Both the position numbers and the translations under genes were made by a program. Under the pieces are notes generated by a model, which worked only from the letters and a program-made list of their open reading frames with translations, did not search any database and was not told where the DNA came from. From assembly GCA_009741485.1 (NCBI GenBank), contig CM019230.1, positions 7,653,163 to 7,717,162 of the forward strand: a stretch of DNA of 64,000 bases, written 5' to 3'. Below, piece by piece: positions 36,276 to 47,371 of the stretch (its first letter is position 1; each line of letters begins with the position of its first letter). Source of the DNA: Malurus cyaneus samueli. Taxonomy: Eukaryota > Chordata > Aves > Passeriformes > Maluridae.

Positions 36276-36746
36276 TATCCCAGCTCCATCCCAGCCCAAT
36301 CCCTGCTCCATCCCAGCTCCATCCTCCTTCCATCCCTGCTCCATCCCTGCTTCCTCCACCCCAGCCCCATCCCCAATCCATCCCAGCTCCATCCCAAATC
36401 CATCCCAGCTCCATCTCTGCTCCATCCCAACCCCATCCCAGCGCCATCCCAACTCTATCCCAACTCCATCCCAGCCCCATTCCAGCTCTATCCCAGCTCC
36501 ATCCCAAATCCATCCCAACTCCATCCCAGCCCCATTCCAGCTTTATCCCAGCTCCATCCCAACTCCGCCCCTGCTCCATTCCAGCTCCATCCCAGCCCTA
36601 TCCCACTCCATTCCAGCTCCATCCCAGCTCCATCCTTGCTCCATTCCTGCTCCATCCCAGCCCTATCCCACTCCATTCCAGGTCCATCCCTGCTCCATCC
36701 CTGGCTCCATCGCAGCTCCATCCCAAATCCATCCCAATCCCCATCA
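36276..36746 (+). repeat. ~11 bp minisatellite (CCATCCCAGCT)n
   Basis: About 43 units of 11-12 bp built on CCATCCCAGCT, with variants CCATCCCAACT, CTATCCCAGCC and CCATCCCAAAT and some higher-order recurrence. Plus-strand frames read Ser-Ile-Pro-Ala-Pro repeats and minus-strand frames read Gly-Trp-Met-Glu repeats; neither is a gene. Repeated in copy 2 at 55568-56072. Confidence 0.95.
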
Positions 36747-37963
36747 CCAGTGTCAGCCCTGCAGGCAGCAGGACCCTCTGCTGTGTGTCACTTCTCCTCA
36801 GAGCCAGAGTCTGGGTGGTGCTGGAGGACAGGAATGTGACCTTCCCTCGCCGTGTCCTCCTCCCTCTGTGCAGTACCTGAATCTCAGAGCTTTCCTGACA
36901 TGTGAAGGTCTGAGCTGCAGTGGTCCTGCAGAGGAGGTGGGAGGCAGCCCGAGGAGCCCTTTGAGGGGACAGAGCACGGGCACAGTGCCACGTGCAGTCC
37001 ATGGAGAGTGAAGGTGGCTCTGGGCACTGGCATTACCCAGCCCATCCCTGCAGCACTGTGCCCTGCCTGGCCCGCAGGAGGATCAGAAAGCACAGCCTCC
37101 TCTGGCCTCAGTGACCCTGGGGCTGTTCCTTTCCACCCCTGGGCACTGGGCAGGGCTCAGCAGATCCCAGGGAAGGCACTGCTGCTGTGCAAAGCATCTG
37201 TCCTGTGGTGGGCAGTGACTCCAGGGGTGACCCCACCACCGAAGGGGTCCCTGCCTCAGCCCTGGCTCTTGCCCTGACTGATTTGAGGCATTAAACCCTC
37301 CCTGGGGGATGCTCCCTCCTGGGAGAAGGAGTGGAAGTGCTTGTGAAGGAAGCCAAATGCCATCCCAGGAAACAGCTGGAGTGCAAACCATTGGGGAATG
37401 GTCACACACGGGTCAGTGGTGCTGGCCCTGCCTCAGGCAGAACCAGCTGGGGTGGGAGGAGCCCATGGGTGGCTTTTGGGGCCTCACTGGGCCAGAAATG
37501 TACCCTCTGAAAACCTTTCCCACCATCAGAGCCACATGCATGGAAACCTCCAAACAGCTGCAGCCCTACAGCCCCAGAGGGGGCAGCTGGAACCAGGAGG
37601 GGACATCAGTCCATGGCCTGCAGCTGGAGAAGAACTGCTCCACCATCATTCCCAGCCAAACAGAATCCCAAATGAACCTTTCCAAGAATCCTAATTGGGA
37701 ATGTGCCTTTGTTTTATGTGTGGTGTTTTGTGTTTCCCCACTTTCCCAGTTGCTGTCTAGGCTCCCTGATCTCAGGCCAGGTCTGTCCAGTTCTCCAAGG
37801 CACACGTGAACTGGGATGGGAGCTTGAGCCAAGTGACAAATAATGAATTGTTTCCTGCCTGGATGGTGCAGAGTGGAGGGCCAAGCCCTGCTGTCCTCAC
37901 CCCACCAGGAGCAGCTCCAGTGGCATCCCATGGACACGTGTCTGGAGACACCACAGACAGCTG

Positions 37964-38443
37964 TGTTGGAAAATAGACCAGTTTAAGAATTTTTTATATA
38001 GCTTCAGACAAAGATTTTGTTCGCTTTTGCCCCGGGAAGGGTGTTGAAGTTCCTTTCCAGGGCATTGTTCCACCAGGGGAGGGCTGAGGAGCTTCACAGC
38101 TCAACAGAGCAGGAGTGGGACAGGAGAGAAGGAGATCAGTGACCATCAGTGACCATCAGTGACCATCAGTGACGATCAGTGATTATCAGTGACCATCAGT
38201 GACCATCAGTGACCACCAGTGACATCAGTGACCATCAGTGACCATCAGTGACCATCAGTGACCATCAATGGCCATCAGTGACCATCAGGGACCATCAGTG
38301 ACCATCAGTGACCATTAATGGCATCAATGCTCATCAGCAAACATCAACCAACATCTATCCCAGACTGTTGTCTGGAGCAAAGGTGAAAAAATCTCTGACT
38401 AAGGTTGTATAAATATATTTTCGAACTGGCATATTTTGCAACA
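37964..38443. mobile_element. Foldback-like element: inverted ends around a 10 bp array
   Basis: 480 bp. The left end starts TGTTGGAAAATAGACCAGTT; the right end finishes AACTGGCATATTTTGCAACA, the reverse complement with substitutions. The terminal inverted repeat is ~70 bp (37964-38033 against 38374-38443). The left arm continues through CTTCACAGCTCAACAGAGC and GGAGTGGGACAGGAGAGAAG into a (GACCATCAGT)n array. The same linker plus array in opposite orientation occurs at 28471-28884. No target duplication is evident. The ends are related to the family-2 LTR-like repeat, so it may be a nonautonomous derivative; no coding sequence is present. Confidence 0.75.
38135..38340 (-). repeat. 10 bp tandem array (GACCATCAGT)n inside the foldback-like element
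   Basis: About 20 units. The reverse complement of the unit is ACTGATGGTC, the unit of the array at 28471-28712. Variants include GACGATCAGT, GATTATCAGT, GACCACCAGT and shortened GACATCAGT. The last units decay into ATTAATGGCATCAATGC. Confidence 0.95.
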
Positions 38444-39390
38444 CTCGCAGTGCAGAAGTGGTCAGAGAGTGGGGAGCAGACCCTGGGGCTGGGTTCCTGT
38501 GGGGCTGTCATGTCTGGGCTGATGCCAAGAACACGGTGCTGTCTCCTCCCAGTTCCCTGCCAGGCAGCAGCCAGGATGGTGAGAGCAGCTTGAGTTGAGA
38601 GAGTAAACACCACCGTGAAAATCCCCCAAAATGTCCCAGGGGTTATTTAATTATCCACTTCACTGTGGGATCTCGCTGGCTGGGGGTCTCCCCTCCAACA
38701 CAGAGGATCCCCAGGATGTGAGGGAAGTTCTGCTGGTGGCTGCAGATGACCAAAGCTGTGTCCAACCCCTGTGCTATTGGGGCTCACCCTTCCTCTGAGC
38801 TGCACCCATGGAAAGCCAGCTCCAGCCGTGCTCTGGGGAGCTCATCCCTCCCAGAATATCAAACCCACATGAGTCACAGCCACAGACGCACAGAAAGCAA
38901 TAATATTTTACCACCTAATCCCATTTAGCTCTTGGCTCACCTTTTGTTCTGCCCTTCTCCTTGCTCAGTAGGAAATTCTGCGTATCCTGTGAGCAGTTTG
39001 GGCAATCAGTCATTCCCTGCCATGCTGGGAGCACGGAGATATGAGCACCTGGTAAGTTTTATGACATTTAAACCAATGTAAATAGCAAACACCTCCTCTC
39101 GAGTCAGGGATTAACTCCAGACTCCTCTGCTTTAATGATAAATATTTTGACTTAATGAGAACAAACGAATGCCTTTTCTTGAGTTAGCACTTCTGTATGA
39201 GGGACACGATGCCTGCATCTGGCAGCGGCCAGAGGAGAAAGTTTAGAGACATGAATCTGTCTGCCTGTTCCTCTCATTAATTCAATTTAAATGGATGAAA
39301 AAAAAAAAAAAAACTCTGATAGTTTAGACCAGAACAGAGATGCATATTAATGTAAAGACCCAAGAGCCCCATTAAATCTGAGGTTGTACT

Positions 39391-39458
39391 GGGCCAGGGG
39401 TTGGACTCGATGATCCTTTTAGGTCCCTTTTAAGCCAGGATATTCTATAATTCCGTGA
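39391..39458 (+). mobile_element. CR1 LINE tail fragment
   Basis: Short 3'-terminal piece: GGGGTTGGACTCGATGATCC, TTTTAGGTCCCTTTTAAGCC, then TATTCTATAATTCCGTG. The match to the CR1 tail is clear but only ~68 bp long. Its counterpart in copy 2 is at 58915-58982. Confidence 0.8.
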
Positions 39459-39834
39459 AAATCCACGTGTGAGGAACAGGAGATTCTCCAGCCTCTGCAG
39501 CCTGGCTGTTTTCCATGCAGGTGTTTTGTAGCTGGAGCAGAAGCTGTGAGCATGGCAGAGGAGTTAATTGATGGTCAGCGGGGTAAGGACTGACTCAGGG
39601 TGGGTGGGTCCAGGCCATGCAACAGCCTGTAAGGATTATAGACCTGTCCACTCATTTACTGCACCAGAACTGGACAGAAATACCCAAAGATGAGCAATAA
39701 CTGAGCTCTGCCCCCACTGAGCGCTGCACTGAGCCCTGGCACAAAGCTGCTCAAGGAAAAGGCTCTGCTCCACTGCACCATAGGCAGGAGGGGGCTGTTT
39801 TAGCAGTATAACAGAAATTTAAGAAGAAGGATAA

Positions 39835-39877
39835 TTTTTTTTTTTATTTATTTTTTTTTTATTTTTATTTTTTTTTA
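39835..39877. repeat. T-rich low-complexity tract
   Basis: Runs of T broken by single A or G. The copy 2 counterpart at about 59355-59391 has a slightly different length, as expected for a homopolymer-rich tract. Confidence 0.85.
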
Positions 39878-41570
39878 GAAAAGGAAAATCCAGGAGAAGT
39901 GAAAATGCAGTGGGTTGTGTCAGCCACTGCTGGTGACATTTCAGTGAGGGTAAAACCGGGGGAAAGCACCGATGGAAGGAGAACTCAGCTGCTCCTGGGA
40001 AGCCCCACAAAACACAGCACTGAGAGCCAAGACATGAAATACTCGCTGAGTTCCCAGTTTATCAGGCTTCCAGCATCTCCCCTTTAAAACACATTAGAAA
40101 ATCCTATCACATCAATTTGGAGTCTGTCAGACCTTTCTCCCCTCTCTGGCACAGGCAGGTTTGTCACAGCATTTGGGACACCAGCACCAGCAGAATTTCC
40201 ACAGGACCCCCACTGTCAGAACCTCCATGGACCGCTGTGTCCTGGGATATTTATGCAAACCACGAGGCATGGCAGGATTTCACAGCAGGAGGACAAATTC
40301 ATTCTGTAAAAGGTATTTATATAGTTCAATAGGTGTGTGCAGTGCTTTAGAGGTATAAAACATGAGATCCCTGCCCTGAGGGGCTTATAATCTAATAACA
40401 TATACTGGGTAAATTAAAACATACATCACGATGGCGATGAATGCCCAGCCCAGCCGAGACGGGAGGGCATTTCAGCCATATGACAAGGCAGAACTCAATT
40501 TTCATTTTAGATTTGTAGTTTGCCTTTAAACAGCCGGCGTTCCCTAACCCCGGAGCGAGGGAGAAATTTATCAGCATTACATCTGGGGGGAGGGTGTGCT
40601 CCAACACAGGATCATTTATTAATTGTTATTTATTATCTGTTAAACAAGGACAGTGTGTGCAGCAATAGCATTCCTTTTTCTGGATTAATTGTTGCCGTGT
40701 AATTCCTAGGTTTTGTATTTTTAGCAGCCCTGTTCTAGCCTAACCCACTGAAAAGGGGGGAAAAATGGAACAGGCACTCACACAATTAATGTAATGAGAG
40801 TAATTAATTTGAAAATAATACCCAGGGGGTGGGAGGGTTAAGGTTTTCTTTTTAAAGAAATAAAAGTCGAACCAAAGCTCCCAGGTCCCTCAGGACTCGG
40901 TGCTACACTGACTGCACTCGTTATGTTCGCATTTGAATACTCATTCGAGCACATTTCTCATGCTGTTATTTCACCACTTCCTCAGCCTTGCATAATAGAT
41001 GCAGTCATTGCCACTAAAGAGCCCGGCGTTTACCCGCAGAGGTGAGGAAGGAGACCAGAAAGCAGGCAGGAGGCAGAAATAAAGCTCTGCACACCAGCTC
41101 TCTCCTTGGGGCTTGCTCGCTCCCTGCCAAGGGAAAATAAATAAAATCGGAGCCAAAGAGCCGAGACACCGAGCAATCAGTGTCCCCCTCCTTTTTCTCC
41201 GGGCAGGTGGAGGGGCTTGGCAAAATCCATCCCTCTTCTTCATCGCCCTGCAGCTGCCAGGACCTGCCTAACTCGCTCAGGGATGTGTTTGATTCCATTT
41301 TCCGTGGCCATTTATTGCTCTAAGTCAGGCAAAGAAGCCCCAGAGGTAACTGAGGACATGGCATTGGCGATGTCTGAGCAGCCCCACGGTGCAAGACCAG
41401 CACAGGGCTCACCTTGCAAGGAGGAGTCTCATGGTGGTGAAACACCAGAAAAAAACCCCACAAGGAACTTTCCTGCTCCCTCCAGCACCACAGAGCCCTG
41501 CTGGCACCCTGTGCCCACCTGAGAGAAGCTGAGAGAGTCTTTTGTTTCTTGTGCTCTGCAACAGGTGACA

Positions 41571-43765
41571 CCAGAGAAACAGGCAGAGGCGGACAAATTG
41601 TGAAGACGGAGCAGCTATATTTGACCATCACTGAGACTCGACTAACAAAATTTCTCAATATGAGTAGCGAGCGCTTAGTTACCTATGTCTTGCTTTTTAC
41701 TGATTCTTCCTCCGTGATTCCGCCAAACATACACATCCAAAGGACCACCTACACCACTTATACCACAAGAATAAAGCATGTCCAGGACAGGTAGCCTTGC
41801 TACCGTATGGAATAACTTTTAAATAATATAACCCACAATTAAGCACCATGTACACTACGAAGTGTCCCGGAGCACACGCTCCAGTCAAATACGACACCTT
41901 TCACCTCCACATACTGAAAATCGCAGCCAGCTGGCTGCTGGAAAATATATGTAGCTTAGACGAAAAGTCTGAGGCTGTGATAGTGTGTATGTCGACTGAC
42001 AGACTGCACACAATCACGACAACTTGGTCGAAGATCACGTCTTACCTCGTGTTATAATGATATTTGAGCTGCGATTCCTTGCTGCCACTATCTCTAACAC
42101 AAGAACAGGCGTAAACTATTCAGTGCAAGGATTGAAGTGGAATAACCCTTAGTAATCTTTGGGAGAAGACACACTTTTTCCTGTGACAACAGGAACTCTA
42201 TAATAATGTTCTGTATAGAAATGAGGGAGAGGTGTGACATGATCTACGAGCTGTACTGTCTGTCGGCAGGTCTCCTACTTAGGCATTCAGTAGCTGAGTG
42301 ACGAAACCTTGAGCGCAATGTAGGCCAAACATCAAGCACTAGTATGGTCTGAATGTAATATGAGACCTATGACTAAACATCAACAGAACTAAACAGAGAC
42401 AAATTGGGAATTAGGAGCTTTAACAAAGAAAAACAGAGGACCTCCACAGAGAGAATTTTTCCAGAAAAGAACACACTTGTATAACAGGTGGTCGCTTCGC
42501 GGTTTAACCTCCACAAAGTAGACCACACAAGGTTGTTATTGGTTGAAAAATTATAAAATTTCTGTCTCAAATAGTTATGAGAGAGGACTCACACACATGA
42601 TATACATATGAGTATGACATATCTACAAAACGTGGATGACCGTAGGCGAGTCCCACGCAACTGGTATCTAGATTTGACAAATGAGCATCCACTATGATTG
42701 CAAATGATAAATCTCACGCATACTCCCCATAACCTTTTTTGATCAGACCACCATCGCTATCACCAGCTATACCCCGCACCGGAAATAGCATCATTATTTA
42801 CTGCTTAGTGCCACTCTGTTTCTCTTTTTATAAATAGTGGGCTTGTAGTGTAATATAATATTATTCTGTTCTTATCGTATTGCAGTCTAAGCAATTGTCT
42901 GTCTTTGATATCTTGTCACTTACGATAGAGAGTCAGGATCATGGTATAGAGATACCGCTAGCCCCCCACAGCAAAATTCTGATATCTAGAAGAGAGAGAA
43001 TTTGGTCAAACAAAGTCCCACCTAGGAGAGAACGTAATTGTGTCTGGAGCAAGGGTGAATCAGGACATTCACACAGAAAGAAGAAGAGGACACTCAAAAG
43101 AGCATGCCACTGCTTGTTTCATGAATTCCATACGTAGCGAACTTCCCAGGACATAGGTGAGAGAGAGGTCAGATAAGTTACTGCACAGGCGAGATTGTGT
43201 TACGCACAGGGCGGATGAAAGGATGTTCTGTCCTCACACCATTTGTATGCACAGCTCCTCATCCGTGATGAGCTGCAGAGCACGCCTTGGTGTCGGAGGT
43301 TTCTGATGCGAGAGATGGTGGATAGTAGTGTCGATGCAAAGGCGATCCTGAGGGATCATTTCTTCCTGTGCTCTATTTATAATGGAGTTAGCCATTGGAT
43401 GGCTGAGGCAAACAATTCTGGTAGCATGCGAAGCGAAATCTATCCCCATGAACAAGCTAGCGAAAAATCTATTCAGCTTCCACCAGTCCTGTCACTCAAC
43501 ACTAGGTGGATCTCTAACTAGAGAGCGCGTATGGCAGAGCGAAAAGGATGCCGGTCAGAACAGAGAGATACATACTATTCTTCTGCGCGAGTTAGACAGA
43601 GAGTATAGAGGACAAAGATAAGATATGATAGTATTGAGCATTAGTGAAATAGATACCTACTAGGAAAAGGTATACGATAGGAATAGGACTAAGAGATATT
43701 AAGATATTTACCGTATAGGAATTATGCGATGTTTTATGATTGAGAGTACTCTTGTGCCATCTTCT
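41571..43765 (+). other. Corrupted sequence interval in copy 1
   Basis: Corresponds by position to clean copy 2 sequence 61085-62121, but is about twice as long and matches only in scattered islands: CAGCTGGCTGCTGG (41926 with 61240), AAACAATTCTGGTAGCATG (43408 with 61908), and a scrambled GATA-like stretch (about 43600-43740) where copy 2 has a clean GATA array. On both sides the match is excellent. The simplest reading is gap filling with uncorrected long-read sequence. Short open frames here are meaningless. Confidence 0.75.
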
Positions 43766-43882
43766 CTGCATTAGAGGGGAAGGGAATGAAGAGATCATGA
43801 TGGGGAATGAAAGTTCCCAAACAGAAGAATAAAGAACACCCCAGGACTTTTTGAAGCCATCAGCAAACTCCAACTCCCACAC

Positions 43883-46800
43883 CAAGAAATTATACATGGA
43901 GCCCGACCAGTGCGCTGGGTGTGTCCAAGAAGTCGTGTTTTTGTGCTGTGTGGGATATATATCACTTTCGATGTCCCAAAGTTCCCGGATTATGAGCGCA
44001 CAGGGGCTCCAGACGGCACCAATTTGCCTCAGCACCTGTGTCCCATCACAACGACTCCAACAATGGGAGAGGATTTCTTTACTACGGAATGGCATTTTGG
44101 TGATTGGTAATATGGCATTTACCTGAGGTCTGTACTCCAGGTGAAGGCCTTTACACAGTCAATGGTATTATTGGCCCATCTGCAATTGCAATTCTAAAAG
44201 GAAACAGCCCCTCCCATGGAAAAAACTTTCAGGATCATTGAAGTGAAAAAACATAATGTTTGAAGAGTACGTTACAGACAGTCATAGCACTGGTTGATTT
44301 CTGGTCAGTTCAATGTTAATGCAAAGTAAATGAATTAATATATTGGAAAATTCTGTTTATTGCCTTTGGGACCTGTGAGTTGCATACTGAGTTTCCTCCA
44401 CTGCAATACTTGAAGCTTCTGTATTGGCATCAGTACTGCCCTTAGAATCTCACTTCAAAAGTTTCCAGTTTAGAATTAAAATGAAGAAAAGATTAGGACA
44501 CCAAAATCTTCACAGTATACTCTTATGTGGAAGAGTATCATAGCCCCCTTACATGTTCTCACTGAAGGTGAAATAGACTTTTTTAACAGGAGGTTGTGGT
44601 TTGCCAAGCTGAAGTGCTGTACAGTGGGTTTTGCATGCACGAGCCCCTCTACCGAGAAAGAATAATACATTTACTTCCCACTCTTTCATTGACACAAAGT
44701 TTGAAGTGGAAGCTCACCCAATTTCTGCACAGCATGAAATAAGCTGAAGGTAGTACTGAGCCCCTGATTGCTGGTCAGAAATTTTCATGTGTCAGATCCC
44801 TTTAAATGCCTGTCATTCCTCTAGAGTCACAATCATATTACTACCCTACTGTGCTGATTGCATACTCAGCGCTAATACAACTTGTATTAGCATTCTTCCA
44901 GTCACAACTAAAAGTTCAAGCTTAGACAGACAAAAGAGTGCCAAGCAGGTGCATTGCTACTTAATGAGATTGCAGGTTCTTGTTTGAATTGAACAGTGTG
45001 GAATCTCAAGAAGGAAAAGACCTTGTACTATTGTCTTAACACCTTGTATATTTTCTTAAAACACGTGTTAAAGGCACTGTAATGTGTGCACACAGACCTA
45101 TATTACAATTCTATAGTGATTCCATGCCACTAATACTGCTTGCCTGTTCTCCTGTAAGACCCAGATGATTTACTGAAGCACTGAACGAGGTATCACCGTG
45201 CTGATAGTGATCATTCATCAGGAGGTGTATCTATGGGAAAGAAGGTATGGCAAAATTGTAACTTTAAAATTTAAATTCCACTATATGTAAGAATTACCAG
45301 GTCTGTGTCCAACGCTATTACCTTTTTATTAATGTTTCTTAAAAAGGGGACTTTACTTTTATTGGAAACTTACATGGGAATTACTTAAGTCCAAATAGTC
45401 CTTCAAAAACGTCAATTCCTTTGTTCTTGTTATTTTGTACTATAGGTACAACACAGTACAAACGAGAAGATTTTAATGTTTATGTGAATTTACCAAATGT
45501 GGTTTTTTTAAGGAATTCGGATTGTGTAGATGACGAGTGTGCTGGGTTAATAGCACATGAAGAAAACAGACTTTATCTTTTAGAGCACGCAAAATGTAGA
45601 ATAGATTAAGATACTTTGAAAGTACTTCAGAAAGCAACCTGAGTATATAAATAGCATTCTCTTTACTCAGCACATCTGTTTCTGAATATGCCAAAGTTTC
45701 TTATCTGTTTAATCAAAAATAAGTTTTATCACATTTTGCCCTTGATAGTCCTACAGAGCAATACAATGAAGGAACCCCAGGTGAGCTGATATATTGCCTT
45801 TTGAATCATTAAAGAATGTTTGATTAGTTCCTGTTGATAATCCCTGTGCCAAAACCATCAAAAGAAAATAGGGATACACAAGATGCTGATGGGGGCATAG
45901 ATGAACCTGCAGGACATTATTAATCATGACTTATGCGAAGGAAAACTCAGATATACTTTTTGATCCAGGCCCTCCCCTTTGAATCTGTGAGTATTGGCAG
46001 GTAAATAAACAATCTTATAAAACCAAGCAGATACTAAGACAGTCATTAGGAGATGGGAAATGTGTGCCTGTTTTGTCTGCTTTCTGAGTAGAAATCATAT
46101 TGTTGGATACATAATGAATGGAATAAATTTGTTTAAGACCAGTGCAAATTACTTTTCCAATTACTCCCATTGTCTTCCACTGTTCCTAGAAAAATACTCA
46201 AAGATAAGTACTGGTCTCTTAAACTGGAAATGTGGCAAACATAGTAAAGACAACAGGACATTGAGAATGGCTGAACTGCTGAATCTCAAACGTTCAGGAC
46301 TTAATGGCAAATTTCTCTCTGGTCTGATTTTGGAGGAAACGCATAAAGGCTCTGTATCCAAATTGATGGTGTGTCCTCTGATACTGTGCTTCCTATGGTT
46401 TTAATGAAAGTAGCTTGTGAGTTCAATGGCCTGGCTGAAATGAGTTGCTGGCTTTCCAAGTATTTACACACACACACACAAAAGGGAAAAACTGCAAGAG
46501 AATTTCCAGATTTACTGCGTTCAAAGTGTCTTCACAGATGGACTGTTAGGGCCTTTTCTTTAGCCGGTCACTAAACACATAGATACAGGGTACACATATC
46601 TTAGGCAACGAAGCAATACTTTCAAATAGACACACACAGCAAAGTACTAAATTATATTTTAGTACTGCACAAGTTGTGTTCTGTGCAAAATAATTAAGAC
46701 TCATTCACGAAGCTATCCATAGTTTTTTCCATTTCCTAAGGATGTTTAAGAGCCCAGACCACTGTGAATTAACCATTAGACCCAAGGAAATTGAAAAGAA

Positions 46801-47294
46801 ATACAGTATCCCACCTGGAAAAACATGATTTCTACAGTACGGTATTGATTTCAAAAGTACTATGAGATCTGAAAATCTGCAACTAAGATATGCTTTCCGT
46901 GGCAAACAGTAAATAATTTGATCACCTTCAAGTCTTAACTTTTGAACCAAGAGGTTTATTTTTCTGTCTTTGCACCGAGAGAAATTGTTTTGGTAGTAGG
47001 TATTTGTGAGGTGCTCTAAGTTCTACTGATGCTGCAGATAATTTTAACGGAAATACTGGGTTTCCCCCTCGGGTGAGTCAAGTTGGCACTAAACTTAGTC
47101 TGTTCGGTACCTACTTCTTTTCAAAACTCTTCTCAAATACCTAGGAAATTCCCACTGGGACTGTAGCACTTTCAGGATATGCAAAATTATTCATCTTCAC
47201 CTTGAATTAATTAATTACTTTAGAAATGCTAATTATAAGTGGGTAAAGCCACTTTTGATGTACTTAATTTTTATTTTTTTTTTCATTTAAACAG
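43883..47294. other. Start of a sequence block unlike its flanks
   Basis: From 43883 the sequence departs from copy 2 (which continues GACTCAGGAACTCG at 62241). About 43883-44106 is GC-moderate with open frames on both strands, followed by a donor-like GTAATA at 44107; I could not assign it. From about 44110 the DNA is AT-richer by eye and intron-like. No recognised repeat family. Confidence 0.5.
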
Positions 47295-47371
47295 GACTAT
47301 CTTAAACAGGTGCCTGATATTGACCATCTTCACTGCACAGATTACTTTGGAAAAGTTTTTCATGAAACCAG
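47295..47371 (+). CDS. Candidate internal exon, gene not recognised
   Basis: 77 bp flanked by a good acceptor (T-rich tract, then TTTCATTTAAACAG ending at 47294) and a consensus donor (GTAAGAAAT from 47372). The frame starting at the first base is open and reads DYLKQVPDIDHLHCTDYFGK followed by VFHET; the frame one base later is also open, so the phase is not settled. The surrounding AT-rich DNA is intron-like. I recognise neither peptide. With one short exon and no confirmed neighbours this could be chance; it is the best coding candidate in the window. Confidence 0.3.

Larger units (their letters stand above)
33132..43882 (+). repeat. Large direct duplication, copy 1
   Basis: Collinear with 52474-62240 in the same orientation. 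Anchors: 33132 with 52476, the poly-T at 33401 with 52720, the 11 bp array at 36276 with 55568, the foldback-like element at 37964 with 57292, the CR1 tail at 39391 with 58915, and 41570 with 61084. After corrupted sequence at 41571-43765 the match resumes at about 43766 (with 62122) and stops at 43882 (with 62240). Copy 1 is clean to 41570. Most of the segment is single-copy-type non-coding DNA with no recognised gene. Identity is near perfect in the clean-against-clean part (about 36750-41570 with 56070-61084). Confidence 0.95.

Noticed and set aside
36115..37011. 298-codon Ser/Ile/Pro-rich frame, and its 344-codon counterpart at 55512-56546
   Set aside because: Both cross the 11 bp minisatellite. 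The frame differs between the two copies because of indels, which argues against coding.
43592..44095. 167-codon minus-strand frame
   Set aside because: It spans the corrupted interval and the abrupt join at 43883, so it cannot be a real continuous gene.
45180..45250. Possible exon ending GGGAAAGAAG before GTATGG
   Set aside because: Weak donor, no clear acceptor and no recognised peptide.
45449..45606. Possible exon after an acceptor-like TTTTGTACTATAG
   Set aside because: No plausible donor at its end and the peptide is not recognised.
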